DNA of 64,000 nucleotides from Oncomelania hupensis (Eukaryota; Mollusca; Gastropoda; Littorinimorpha; Pomatiopsidae): NCBI GenBank assembly GCA_036898135.1, contig CM072511.1, positions 48,755,081 to 48,819,080 of the forward strand, read 5' to 3'. Shown piece by piece: positions 11,404 to 32,990 of this stretch (position 1 is its first letter; each line of letters starts with the position of its first letter). The notes under the pieces were generated by a model. It saw only the letters and a program-made list of their open reading frames with translations, ran no database searches and was not told where the DNA came from. The position numbers and the translations under genes were made by a program.

Positions 11404-12927
11404 TTAGTACCTACTCTCTACTTCTATCCAAGCTATTGGGCAAGTAGTCGTCGGTTTCGTCAAGTCTGCTCCTTGTAGTTCGACTGTCTTGTCCGTCAAG
11501 TCCGCGCGCGATACAAGAGATTCGCTAACTATCGCGTCGTATGCTAGACCTGTGTCATACAGACAGTTCGCTTCTTTACCGTTGACCTTGACCGTGTCTG
11601 TCACCGATGGGTGATCTCCGATAGTGTGTGGCTTTTTACCGCTGCTTTGAGTTAGAACTCTGTGCGCTGGCCGGCTTTCGTGCTCTTCCCTACGTTGTGC
11701 GGCCAACTTGAAACATTCTGCGGTGGAGTGATTATTTCTATTGCAGTACGAGCAATACCGTTTCTGTTCTGCGGGACCTCTTTTTCCGATTTTTGTGTTG
11801 GGTCCCTTATTTTGCCCAGGTCTGGGGTGATTCGGCTTATTCGCGGTGCGCTCTTCCCGGTGAGGGCTTCGTTTTTGTGCCTCCTTCCCGTTAGGCTTTA
11901 GGTCTCGCCTGAAGCTCTTGGCTTCTCCGTGGGCATCCACGTACCTATCTGCGACCTTGACCAGATCTTCCATTCTTTCCGCGCCCTGCTCTGCTGAGAA
12001 TGTTCTCAGCTCGGGGGTCATGGTTTCCCGTAGCTGTTCCCATACTAACAGTTCTGTCAGTCCATCATATGTCTTAGCAGTGGCTGACTGGCTAATCCAC
12101 TTATCTAGCATTGTGGACAACCGATCCGCGAACTGCGCATAGCTCTCTCCTTTCACTCTACGGTTGGTGCGGAATTTTTGCCGGTAGCATTCTCCTGTTA
12201 GTTCGAATCCCGATAGGAGTGCCTCTTTTACTTTGTGATAGTCAGTCACTCTGACCGTCGGTAGCTTACTGTAGATGTCATAAGCCTTTCCTCTAAGCCC
12301 TTGACTAAGCTTAAAAGACCAATGGGTGGGATCTAGTTTATACTCAGTTGCTAGGCGCTCAAACCTAGTCAGATAGAGATCTAGACCTTCTTCTCTTTCG
12401 TTGGAAATGACATCCCTAGTACGGGGTTGGATGCTACCTCTAGTTGATCTGAGTGGGGAGGGGTTGAGGAAGAACTTGAAGCTCCTGATCCCAGTCTTCT
12501 CAATTCTAACTCATGCTGTCTGTCTTTTTCCTTTTCTGCCCTCTTATACTCCCATCTCCTAACTTCTGCTTCTCTCTCTGCTGCTACCTTCTTCTGTTTT
12601 CTTTCTGCCTATAAGCTCTAGTTTCTTCTGGTCTGCTTCCAGCTCTAGTTTCTTCTGTTCTGCTTCTAGTTCCAGTTTCTTCTGCTCTGCTTCTAATTTC
12701 TTCGCTTCTCTCTCTGCCTCTAATTCTGTTTTTCTCTGTTCTGCTTCGAGTTTCTTCGCCTCTCTCTCTGCTTCTAACTTCTTTGCCTCTCTCTCTGCTG
12801 CTCTCTCTGCCTTAGCCTCCTGTTTCTCTACCTCTGCATTGATATACGCAATTAGGTCTCCCACTGCTAAGTGTAAAGCTTCTCCCAATCCCTTGAAGCG
12901 CAATCTCAAGGCCACTGGGTCCGACAT
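11404..12927 (-). pseudogene. Element C gag and protease, frame-broken
   Basis: The ATG at 12927 opens a frame resembling the N-terminus of element B gag, followed by an Ala/Glu/Lys coiled coil with repeated KLEAE units to 12559. The capsid part continues in other frames to about 12250, where the frame 12249-11404 resumes with capsid, a basic linker, a CCHC knuckle (CSYCNRNNHSTAEC) and a protease with YDTG. At least one frameshift and a stop separate the two blocks. Relative to element B the protease is truncated at its C-terminus. Confidence 0.82.
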
Positions 12928-13277
12928 TGTAAAAAGTGTCTATGACCAACCTCTGAATCACGTGGAATACAAACACACTAGCAATATTGCAATTCAATAA
13001 AAACAATGCAAAGACCATAAAATTCGCAATCAATAATAGAATAAAACAAGAGTCAAATGGCATACAACAGTTACTTAAGCAAAACCTGCAAAAGAACAAT
13101 GCAACATACAGGCACAAAAAGAATTGAAGCAAAAAAGTTTTTAAATAAAGAATAGTGCACCAAAACTGTATCCTTGTCCTACACTTACAACTATTCTAAG
13201 TTATTCTACTACTACTGTTATCTAATTTTATTGTACCTAGATCCGGTTATACCCAATTCCTATTATACACAGATCCT

Positions 13278-13291
13278 GGCTAGGCTCGCCA
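13278..13291 (-). promoter_or_regulatory. Element C primer-binding site
   Basis: TGGCGAGCCTAGCC on the minus strand, separated from the LTR end by 7 bases. Element B has the same 7-base spacing. Confidence 0.6.
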
Positions 13292-13298
13292 ATTAAAG

Positions 13299-14853
13299 TG
13301 TCACGTGGGGTTTAGTTGTTACTGGGCTCTGCACAATGGAATGCTGTAACCCTCACGCTTTATTCTATGGGGACTGCTAGTTAGTCACCCTGTGAATTAC
13401 TTTAATACATTTATTTATTTAGCTCGGTCTGTGTTAAGGCTGGGGTACAGAGATAGATAGAAAAATGGTAAAAGATCACTGTCACACTAGCTTTCACACG
13501 GCTATGAATCATATGTAGTCCAGCCTCTTGATAACAGTTAAAATCACACATTTATTTCTTCTACTCTATACAATATCTTCGATGTACTAATCTACCTTAA
13601 ACAGGCATAAGTCAATGCAAATGATTCGATCGCTGATAGTCTAGGCAGCTGTTATGTCTTCATAGGGCACTGGCTTCTAGAGTTCATAGATTGGACTACT
13701 GTGGTCCGTTTACAGTTTTCTGAAGAGTGGACTACTATGGTCCTTTTGCTATCAATTTTAGTGCACTTTTTCCTATGCACTTAGCTTCAGTGTAGTGAGT
13801 TTGAAGCCCTTCGTTGAGGTAGCTTCTGGTACACGCTGGGTCGTCGTGTAGTTTAGTTCCGTGACACGCTGTGGTGTCTTGGAGGGTGTTTTCCAGGGTT
13901 GCTCTTTCAGTCCTGTGCTGTAGAGGCTAAACAGCCAACTCGTCGTTTCTGTTGAGTTGGGCGCACGTTATATCTCGCCTGTTCGTCTGTAACATAAGAG
14001 ACGAAATTCTGCACAACCCTGGATAATAGGTCTGTTCAGAGCGTCTCACTGAAAGCCAAAGTAGCCCTCAGTGATAGCTCCACATCTCTATACATAAGCG
14101 ACGAACATTCTGCTATGTCCGTGGTCCACTGGAATCTCAACTCTAATTTCCTATACATACATAAATATAAATGGTGGCTAACTATACACATACAGAATTA
14201 ATAATATTATAAACATTCACTGGTACAGCCACTGGTCTGCAAACATAAATATAGGTTAACCAACAGTGGTTCCGTCAGGTATACAACATGGCGTCCAAAC
14301 CGGTCGGTCTTAACACGTGTTCGGCTTCTCCACGTGGTACGGCAAATTCGGATTAACAATTCATGTCTATGCATAGCAAATTCCACAAACATAATTTCAA
14401 CAATAATATAAATATATCACGATGAAACAGAAGTATGTTCATTTACCTGTTTGATAAAGTCAGGCCCGTGGCTACTTGATTGAATTCTAAGATTCTCAAG
14501 TCCTGCTTCCTGGTCTATGCATGGAGAGATTTCTGCTAACTGTGTAGCTGTTTACTGCTCCTCGTTTCCAACTCGACTGCCGTTCTATCTCTCTATTTGA
14601 ATCAGCCAGACCTGGTTGATTCCATTCTACTGTGTTCCCATAGGCTGGTAATCGACTCGCCTAACGAAGCTACGATGATGTCATTGCCTTCGCTCTTACC
14701 GTCAGCTACCACTGTGTGTAAACGGCAGTATATCATTGCTACGCCTGATTACTTCCATCGTCTGCTGCAGCCTAACATTAACATTCTAAGATTACATTGA
14801 CTAAACAAGGCTAAATAGTAAAGTAAGCAGGGTAAACTGGTCCGTTCGTCACA
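13299..14853 (-). repeat. Element C 5' LTR
   Basis: 1555 bases, TGTCACG...GTCACA as read on the plus strand. It matches 1-1038 and, more distantly, the solo LTR at 17757-19265. Flanking sequence on the right starts directly with an ATG-repeat microsatellite. Confidence 0.85.
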
Positions 14854-14886
14854 ATGATGATGATGGTGATGATGATGATGATGATA

Positions 14887-14966
<80 letters not shown>

Positions 14967-14991
14967 AATGATGATGATGATGATGATGATG
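14854..14991 (+). repeat. (ATG)n microsatellite
   Basis: Almost pure trinucleotide repeat, directly abutting the element C LTR. Open frames here on both strands (poly-Met, poly-Ile) are artefacts. Confidence 0.95.
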
Positions 14992-15640
14992 TGCATAAAG
15001 AAAGACTTAGAGTTAACAAAAACAAAACAAAACCGTGACAGGTGGAAGAGAGAAAATGGCTCGATCCAGGAAGAAACCAAACTATATAATGAATGGCGGT
15101 TTGGATGAATCGTCTGAAAGGCTATATTTTAAAGGAAAATAAGGGTTGTCTTGTGTACAAAGATGCAGAGAGCAGGTGTTATCCACGGGAAGAGTAGTTT
15201 CTAAATTCTTGATTACAACTACAAGATTTGTAAAAAATCTAAGATAGGCCTATCAATGTTGTTGGTTTTTATTTGTTTTTCTGTCCTTATATACCCTAAT
15301 ATAGATTATTGGTACTGACAATATGCGTAATTAAACTGCAAAGCGTCGGGCACACTAACATGCTCATTAAAAATGGGATTGGCTAAAACTTTATTGTAGG
15401 GACATTTGCCGAGTTGGCTTCTATTCCTTGTAGAAGAGGTTAACGTTATTCTAATGCCCCTATTCATGTTGGTACTTCCAGATTATGGTTGGTATTCTTT
15501 CGCAACAGTTCCAGATTTGTTATGTAAGACCCAGTCATTCGCTTTGCCTTATCTCCATTTTAGTCAGCGGCAAACGAAAATTAATCTTACATTTGTAGGT
15601 TTTAGTTTATGCCAATAGGTTTATCATTGTTAGGCGAAAT
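14992..15640. other. Unannotated stretch upstream of the ShK gene
   Basis: No convincing coding or RNA gene seen. Short open frames lack family signatures. Confidence 0.5.
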
Positions 15641-15644
15641 AGGA

Positions 15645-15654
15645 CTATATAAGG
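15645..15654 (+). promoter_or_regulatory. TATA box of the ShK peptide gene
   Basis: CTATATAAGG sits about 70 bases before the start codon, with a CCAAT-like GCCAATAGG at 15611. Transcription would start near 15675-15685, giving a short 5' UTR. Confidence 0.6.
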
Positions 15655-15721
15655 TCGCTGGAGCGCTTACCTAGTGTGGTGGTATATTAATTGTCGGTTG
15701 GTGAATGTTTAGACTTTCAGC

Positions 15722-16550
15722 ATGAGGACTCTTTTCTTTTGTCTGCTTCTCCTCACTGTCATTGCAGCAGCACTTACTGCAGGTATGTTCCGCAGTTATT
15801 TATTGATCTACCTTCATAGATCTCAAAACCCAAACTTCAGAGAGAACAGTAGACAGACGAGCAGGCATACAAAACAGAGAGACTTGACTTTTGACACTGT
15901 TACTATTAGGCCTCCGGCCCATACATTTTTGTGGAGTGGGTTTACAATGGGAAGAAATACACACAAATCAACACACTCACACACACACACACACACGCAT
16001 ACACATTTAATATCAATTCAATTGCAGAATAAGTCAAATTCAAGGACTTTCTCAATTTACGTTTACTTAATTTCCATCTTCTTCTTATCTTTTCTTTCCA
16101 TAACTTTTACTTTTCACTTTGTATGTAACTTTTATAAATATTTTGTAATTTCTAGCCTGTTGTTTCTTTTTTTTTCTTCACCCCCACCCCACCCCCACTT
16201 TCTTATACTTTCTTTCAATTTTTAGCTCTTATTTCTTTTATAACATCTATTTATGAACACAAAACAGAGAGAGGGAGAGAGAGAAGAGAAGAACAACAAC
16301 ACACACACAAACACACGCACAAAACACACACAAACACATGTAGGTTTACATGCATACACACACACTCGTAAAAACCCTTTAGGGAAAGGTCCAGGAGTTC
16401 TACACTTCCCATTTTCTCCATTTCGGAACAGGTAACCCGTGCGTGGATGCGTTGCCCAATTGCAACTACTACGACCCCGAAAGTTGCGAGTACGACACAG
16501 TCTTCATGAAGCAGAACTGTGCCAAGTATTGCGATATGTGTGGGCAGTAA
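15722..16550 (+). CDS. Small secreted ShK-domain peptide (two coding exons)
   Basis: Exon 1 (15722-15782) encodes a 20-residue hydrophobic signal peptide and ends in CAG|GTATGT, phase 1. Exon 2 (16432-16550) begins after a CAG acceptor and encodes the mature part, ending in TAA. The product is about 59 residues. After the predicted signal cleavage, six cysteines in the C-x(7)-C-x(7)-C-x(10)-C-x(3)-C-x(2)-C pattern, with the conserved Asp two residues after the first Cys, define an ShK (SXC) domain. The family includes sea-anemone potassium-channel blockers, but also many non-toxic domains in worms and molluscs. Whether this peptide blocks a channel cannot be told from the sequence. A TATA box upstream and a spliced 3' UTR support a real gene. 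Confidence 0.82.
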
Positions 16551-16557
16551 GATACAG

Positions 16558-16949
16558 GTAGGATTAACGCTTGTTGTTGTTGTTGTTGTTGTTGTTATTG
16601 CGTTGGTGGTGGTGGTGTGTTGTTGTTGTTGTGATGGTGGTGGTGGTCGTAGTATTGATGTGATGTTGGTTGTGGTGGAGGTGTCGTTGTCGCCGTCGTC
16701 GTTGATAGTAATTAGGATGGTGGAATGGTTTTTATTGTTGTTGATGCTTTTGTTGGTGGAACTGTTATTGTTGTATTGTTGGTGGTGGAAATGTTACTGG
16801 TAGTGGTGTTGTTCTGCTTCTTGTTCTTCTTGTGTTCTTGTTCTTGTTCTTCTTCTTCTTCTTGTTCTTCTTCTTCTTCTTCTTCTTCTTCTTCTTCTTC
16901 TTCTTCTTCTTCTTCTTCTCCTTCTTTTCGACAATGCTGTGTCATCATT

Positions 16950-16999
<50 letters not shown>

Positions 17000-17046
17000 C
17001 TTCTTCTTCTTCTTCTTCTTCTTCTTCTTCTTCTTCTTCTTCTTCT
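16558..17046 (+). repeat. Compound microsatellite in the 3' UTR intron of the ShK gene
   Basis: (GTT)n, (TTC)n, again (GTT)n and (TTC)n. The two (TTC)n blocks each end in the same CTCCTTCTTTTCGACAATGC (about 16918-16937 and 17044-17063), so part of the array was duplicated as a block. Confidence 0.85.
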
Positions 17047-17226
17047 CCTTCTTTTCGACAATGCAAGTTAAAAATTATTATCCTTGAACATGTTGTATCT
17101 CTAATAAACGTCTAAGGTCTAATAGGTCCTCTTCTTCTTCTTCCATACAAATAATCAAAAAACTTCTTAAAGCGAAATGTGCCATTGCTTTCACTTTATC
17201 GACACTGTATTTTATTCTTTCTACAG

Positions 17227-17345
17227 GTATTTACTGGAGAGAAAAGTCTGATGGGATTGCAGCAGAGCAGGTTGCTAAAGAACGATGTGCGTGCAGATTT
17301 TCTTCGTTGATAAATACAATTAAAACAAATTAATGATAACCTGAT
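17227..17345 (+). other. Probable 3' UTR exon and poly(A) site of the ShK gene
   Basis: After the stop, ACAG|GTAGGA (donor at 16558) is a good splice donor. TTTCTACAG|GTATTT at 17221-17226 is a good acceptor. ATTAAA at 17319-17324 is a plausible poly(A) signal. An AATAAA at 17102-17107 would serve an unspliced form. Confidence 0.4.
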
Positions 17346-17756
17346 TTCTTCCCTCATTCGATCACTTTATTCCATGAGTTGTTAAAAAAAACAGGTGTTA
17401 CAACGGTTACCACAGACGTTTCCTTAAACATTTAAGAAAATTTTCTATCAATCACCGTGTCTGGATAGGGTACACTATACTTCAATTCTATCGGAGAGAA
17501 GGGTGGAGCGGTATAGCTAGAAAAAGGTGAATACAAATATCCATAAACGATTAAACATCATCTTAATGCCAAATGGAACTGTAAGAAATGTATTATCTAA
17601 AGTTCAATATTTTGACAATGCAAGCATAAATAGCAAAGGAAACTCTTGAAACCAATCACATGGGCCATTAACCAAGTTAGAATGGATCCTCCATAGCAGC
17701 GCTGCAGTGGATCCTCGAGTGCACAGTGGATCCCTTCTACTTGGTTAAATGAATGC

Positions 17757-19265
17757 TGTGACGGGGGTTTTATTGTTGCTGGGCTCTGCACAATGGACTG
17801 CTATTACCTCCTCGTCTTAGTCGGTGGGGATCGCTAGTAATCTCCTTTTGACTTCACTTAATACATTTATTTGTTTAGCTCGGTCTGTGTTTAGGCTGGG
17901 GTACAGAGATAGATAGAAAAATGGTAAAAGATCACTGTCACACTAGCTTTCACACGGCTATGAATCATATGTAGTCCAGCCACTTGATAACAGTAAAAAT
18001 CACACATTTATTTCCTCTACTCTATACGCGATCTTCGAAGTACGAAACTAACTTAAAAGTTCAATTGTCAATGCGAATGGTTCGCTCGCTGATAATCTTG
18101 GCAGCTACTTTTTCCATCATAGGGCACTGGATGATTTCTGCCCTAATGGTCAGATTTCTTGACGAGTGGACTACTGTGGTCCTGTTTATACAGTTTTAGT
18201 GCACTTAGCGAAAATGCACTTAACTTCGTTGTTGAAGCGCTGCGTTGAGGTCGCTTCCGGGACAATCTGTGTTGTCGTGGCTTGTGTTCGACGGGTGGGC
18301 TATCTGCGCACAATGCTGTAGATGCCTCGGCAGCCAACTCTAAACGTCGATTAGGTTCTGTCCTTTGCTGAATTGGGCTCACGATATAACGCCTGCTCGT
18401 CTGTAACATATGAGACGAAATTCTGCACAACCCTGTATAATAGGTATGTGCAGAGCGTCTCACTGAAGGCCAAAGTAGCCCTCAGTGATAGCTCCACATC
18501 TCTATACATAGGCGACGAACATTCTGCTAAGTCTGTGGTCCACTGGAATCTCCACTCTAATTTCCTATACATATACAAATATAAATCGTGGCTAACTATA
18601 CACATAAAGAAATAATAATATTATAAACATTCTCTGGTACAGCCACTGGTCTGCAAGCATACATACAGGTTAAACAACAGTGGATCCGTACATAATACAA
18701 CATGGCATCAAAACCGGTCGTGCTCGACACGTGGTCAGCTTCTCCATGTGGTCAGGCAAAGTCGGACTAACAATTCATTTTGTACATAGCAAATTTCACA
18801 CACATAATTCAACAATAATATAAATACATCACGATGAAACAGAAGTATGTTCATTTACCTGTTTGACAATGTCAGACCGTGGCTACTTGATTGAATTCGA
18901 ATATTCAACAAGTACTGCTGTCTAATCTTCTCAAGAGAGATTCTGTCAGAGAGTACTGTGTACTCCTCAGCGTTTCAAACTAGACTGACCCTCTCTCTCG
19001 TTGCTTGAATCGGCCAGAACTGGTTCTAACCACTATACCTGTGTCCCGGTTGGATGAAAAATCTAAGTGGATGTAAAATTCGAAACATCATCGTAGGCTG
19101 CGATGATGTCACTACACGGCTCGCGTCAAATTCGCAGTGTGTGTACACATCAGTTATAGTAACTTATACCTTAATCGTCTGCTATAAACCACAGTAACTT
19201 CTAAGTTTTCCTACTGACTAAACAAGCAAAATCTCAAATGCAGTGGAAACGGGGCTCCCGTGACA
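17757..19265 (-). repeat. Solo LTR of the element C family
   Basis: 1509 bases, TGTGACGG...CCGTGACA, aligned along its length to the element C LTRs but clearly diverged. Perfect 5-bp target duplication AATGC at 17752-17756 and 19266-19270. No internal sequence remains, as expected after LTR-LTR recombination. Orientation is inferred from element C. Confidence 0.9.
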
Positions 19266-19726
19266 AATGCCCCTGTGAACAAACTTTCCAAATGAATGTA
19301 ATATCGGTATTATATCAATGGGGGAAAATGCCAAATAGACTACGTTAACTCGTCTGTATATGTACAAGGGTAGTGCGTGTGAGGGTACAAGTGGGAAAGT
19401 TCACAAGCACTCAGGAAGGGTCCTTGTTCATCAGGAAGCGGAGTCAGAATGTTTGCAGTGATTACGAAGATTTTAATTTCGTGTCATCGCCATTATTTTC
19501 ACCAACATCATCCTCATCATCATCTTCATCATCAACTTCATCAACGGGCTTGAGTCGCACTTTAAATTTTTTTTAGAAAGTGAGTCCTAAAAAGAAAGAA
19601 AAAAAACTAATAACTTCCTAGAATGGTAAGATAATAAAACTACTGTGAAATAAAGTATTTCAGAAACGTTGAAAGAATGGCAATTATTCAAAATCCAAAG
19701 GCAATATAAAGTATAAAACGAAAGTG

Positions 19727-20297
19727 AATGATTGATTGATTTATTGTTGCTTTAGGTCCAGCGGACTCTTCCGAGCCAAATCAGGACCGGACAACCCCCG
19801 ATCCGCATAAAAGATCTGCTGAAACAACCCCAGTGGGAAAATTGAATGCCCTCCACCGGCCAGTCACTTTACAATAAAGACATCCCACGCGGGGGACGGC
19901 TGAGGGTTGACCTCAACTACGCGAACACCCCGGTTACAAAAACAAAATAGAATACAAACATCATTATAAATCATCAACCAAACACATACATATAAAATGC
20001 CTATAGTGCTAAATAGTACAATCATAGGAAGCCCTAGTGACCACCCGGCAGAAAGCGTCCAACACTCCCAAGCTGATCCAACAGACCTCATACACAAACA
20101 AGGAGTCTTGTCCAGGAAGAGTTTTCAAGAAAAAAGGTAGGTCATTGATCTAGCGAAGAAGAAGATAGTATAGCAGAGTGAAGGACAGAGCAGGAATAGG
20201 AAAGAGTAAATGAGGAAGACAGCGACAGTGGGAATTTAAAGCACTAAATTTCCATAAAGTGGGGATACTATTTATACTGAAAACCCCCGGCACTCCA
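19727..20297 (-). repeat. Dispersed retroposon, copy 1
   Basis: Shares about 570 bases with 41857-42440, and its left 60 bases with 29616-29680. On the minus strand it ends CCGCTGGACCTAAAGCAACAATAAATCAATCAATC, a typical non-LTR 3' end with a short tandem tail; all three copies share orientation. No reliable protein is seen. Confidence 0.7.
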
Positions 20298-22189
20298 ACG
20301 GGGGTACTGTTGCCGCAGTGAAGCGTCTTGCCTATAAAGGAAAGACAGGTTTTCAACTGTGGCTTTCACTGTTCCCTTTATAGGTTTGAACAATCTACAG
20401 TGGCAAGATTGCTCATGACCCCAAGGGGTAACGAAAGTGAAACTTCGATCAAAATTATTCAAATATAAATGATAAAGATCAATCCAAAACGTTCGCAAAA
20501 AAAATCTAGATACTATTCCGCATCAGGATTATGAAATCTTTTACCAATCTGTTACTATAATTAGTACTTTCTCAAAACAGAATGAAATATGGACGATGAT
20601 TTTTTTTACAAGTGAATTACGAAATTCCAATTCAATTGTCCACACAAGAGACTCGAACCGAGTATGAAGTTCAAGGTCATACTTTCAAACCTTTTTTAAA
20701 ATATTTCATCAGTTTATAAAAGTTGATAAAAATAATAATAATAGCGCATCAAACAGAATAATATGTGTTCACACAATAACCTGTTTATCCTAATTAATCG
20801 TTTATTACAATCTGTGAATCATTAATTCAAAATGGCGTCATTATGCCTTTGTCGAGGAGACAAATATCAAACTAACATCACGATAATACATAATATTGAA
20901 AATATAAAAATCAACAAAATCATAATGAAAATCATAAATCGAACTGAAAAGAAAAGCGAATCGCGAATCGATATTTTCTCACTATTAAACACAATGCATG
21001 AAATACAAAATAGATCAACATAATATGTACATGCAAGTCAGTGTAACTTGAGCCCAAAGAAAATTACAAGCTACTCTACTGTGCTAACCTGGCTGCCTAT
21101 CTATAACATCTTATTTTACATGTACACTCTAACATAAATAAACTGTAGACAATGCTAAGTTGCTGCTTCTGCTTCAACTGTCAGGGCACCCACAAAATAG
21201 CTGGTGATGCATTATTTATATACTTCGAGAAACAGTTCACTAATATATATAGTTCCTTTATTCGCAAATGGACAATTGCGCAAATGCCGGTTAATTCTTA
21301 TTATCACTTGAATTCAAAATATATGCAGGCCTACTAGAAAATAACCAAATCAACCAGCTCATGGTGATTATCAAAACATAGAGACTAACGACCATATAAT
21401 TATATGCTTGGTGTGTTTGTTTGTTGTTGTTTTTTGCAACCTGTGAGGGGCAGTTCAAAATCTAATTAAAAGCGGTTGCGCTTGATAATCAAAATACACT
21501 TTGACTGACATAACGGGAATCAACGATTTATATAAAACATGACTAAATGAAATAGGTTCATAATAAAACTATATACCCACAATTCTCTCTCTACTACATA
21601 TTAACACAAATAAGATACATAACAACTGCCTCGTTTCTTACAGTATTACCCAAGGCTGTATCTACTATGTAAACAAAATAATTAAAAGACCCTCGGTTTA
21701 CTGGTTATCGAAATTACTAATAACACGAGCAGCTCATCGTACTGATTAAAAACATCAAAACTTTGTTTATAAAAAAAAATTAAGTTAATTAATTGCTTTT
21801 AAAAAAAATCATTGAAATTTTTTTCTCTCCGCATAATTTTAATTTGTTTATCACAGGCGATTCTGATAGTTTTTAAAATCAAACATTTCATTGTCCACGA
21901 AGCAATCATAACAGATATGTGTTTGGCCACACAAAGCAAACAAGATAATGTGGGGAAAACGGAAACTATAGTTCAGTGTTCCCAATGACGAATCAGCCAG
22001 TGCTCGGTAACGCAAGACGTTTTCTACAAACCAGGGAACACAAAATAAAATAATTATAACACATCAAAAGATTAAAGTATGCACGGCTAAATGTACCATA
22101 CGGCAGGTTGAATCCCGTCTAGCAGCTGGATGCACTTCAGTACAACAATAATTGTACACAGATCAAAGAGTTCTGTGATACCCATTATT
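20298..22189. other. AT-rich intergenic stretch
   Basis: No gene supported. A short inverted repeat, CCTATAAAGG to CCTTTATAGG, spans about 20331-20385. The rest is AT-rich sequence downstream of the channel gene and includes its 3' UTR. Confidence 0.5.
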
Positions 22190-31090
<8,901 letters not shown>

Positions 31091-32767
31091 ATTGAAGGCA
31101 TTTACCGTAAGCTATCACTCCAGATTATCACAACGAGGTACAGTTTCCAGCAACAGCATTTTCCTCATTAATTACGACCAAGCCACACACAAAAAATGAA
31201 ATATCATATTCATTTGCACGAAGTACATTGATATTTAACTAAATGTTGTCCATTTAATGGCTAGTGTCTTCGTCAAGCACGCGAAAGTGCATTAGTTCAA
31301 GTTAAGTTTTAATTCAATCAAATACATTGGTTCTTTAGAAGAACGTTTTTCTTAAATTTCCGTCCCTGTGCTTTCGCTTCAATATCGCAACGGGCTCCAA
31401 AACCGTTTGCTACCACAACAAACATTAAATACAGCTCGCAGAAGAATTGAAAATGGTTATCGATAAATTGCATCTGCTAACGACCAATGCCAGTGAAAAT
31501 AAATCACCACTTTCGGTTCACTTGTCGCAGGCAGCAAGGCTAAGTACGAAACCTGATCATGATTAATACCCCTAACACTAATTTCTGGCCATTCACTTTG
31601 CATAATGGAACAAACGGGTTTGTGTGTTGTCCAAATATTTGTTCCAGTACCCATTTGGTTCAGCCCTAATCGATAAACCTATAGATCTAAATAACGCAAT
31701 ATTGTTTGGTTTTACATGAATAGTTACTTCGCTGCAAATGAATTAAATGAATGAACCAGTCAATCAATATCGTGCCGAACATCAAACCCACGCATATTGC
31801 CATGAAATCGATGAGAGTTTAGTTGAAAGCAACAGACCGTTGTTTCAAGATCTCTCTAGACTGAAACCAACGTGTCAAACCGTTTTTATTTCCCCATACC
31901 CGGTGGTTATACAAACAGCTCACGAACTCAACGAACGTATTTCGAGAAAAGAGTGTTTGTGTTTCTGTGTATGTCTATGTGTGTGTGTGTTTGTGGTTTG
32001 TGTGTGTGTGTGTGTGCGCGCGCGCGCTCGCATCCATGTGTCTGTGTGTGCATGTGTGCACGTGTCTTTTTGTGTGCGTGAATGTTAGTGTGTGTGTGTG
32101 TGTGTGTGCTTGCTTGTGTGTGTGTGTGTGTGTGTGTTTGTGCTTGCTTTTGTGCGTAGTTCGATGCATTAAGTTGAGTGAGTCAAAAATGTTTTATATT
32201 AATTCAATAAGTGATGTTATGATTATAATGAATTACTGCCAGAGGAATCCAGTCCTACATTATTTATCCATTTGTTAGACCATGCACGTGTGATCCCCAT
32301 GGATCTTTTTTTTTAAAGAGTCTTTTCAAACTGTTTGTCAAACATCATGGTGGTCTAATGATTACTTAACATTTCCTCTTTTCTATCGTGTAAACATCTA
32401 TATATCAATAACGTATAACACAATTTAAAGGATTACTAGATCAAAAATCAATAGACCTTAAGTAGATTTTTTCTTTGTGCTCAAAAGAAACTGCTACCAT
32501 CACTGAACATTTGGTTTAAGTAAATAATAAGGAAACCCGAAACAATTGATTTTTGATTTTTTCTTTTATTTCGAAATGTATCCGTCCACAGAATAACACG
32601 AAAGGGAGAAATTCACGCAAATACTTTAACTGGACGAGATACAGCCGATGACAACAAGACAACATCTAAAGACGACAAAATTGAGAAATTGGATAGGTAC
32701 GTCAAGGAGTATGTCGGCACTGACGACGACGACGAAGAAGAAGAAGAAGAAGAAGAAGAAGAAGACA

Positions 32768-32829
<62 letters not shown>

Positions 32830-32990
32830 GAGGATGATGAAGATAAAGATGATGATGACGACGAAAACGAAGACGACGATGAAGATGTCGTCGACTACGA
32901 CAAACAACAATGCCCAGATTGTGACCAAAACGAATAAGAGTATTCAAAGCAATAAAACTAAGAGGAAATTGGGTTTTATTTCTATATTAC
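31091..32990. other. Intergenic stretch between the channel gene and element B
   Basis: No gene supported. It contains imperfect (TG)n with CGCGCG at about 31977-32150 and a (GAC/GAA/GAT)n tract at about 32718-32895. The channel promoter presumably lies near its left end, but no clear TATA box is seen. Confidence 0.5.

Larger units (their letters stand above)
1..14853 (-). mobile_element. Element C: old, internally deleted Ty3-type LTR retrotransposon, interrupted by element A
   Basis: On the minus strand the order is 5' LTR (13299-14853), primer-binding site, broken gag, protease, a deletion, integrase core (split by element A), a second deletion, then a 3' LTR that runs off the left edge of the window. 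Reverse transcriptase, RNase H and the polypurine tract are missing. The protein remnants resemble element B (shared gag coiled coil, CCHC knuckle, DTG protease, integrase core), so C belongs to the same broad group but has a different LTR. The left target duplication lies outside the window. Confidence 0.85.

Noticed and set aside
14811..15108. Poly-Ile and poly-Met frames
   Set aside because: (ATG)n microsatellite.
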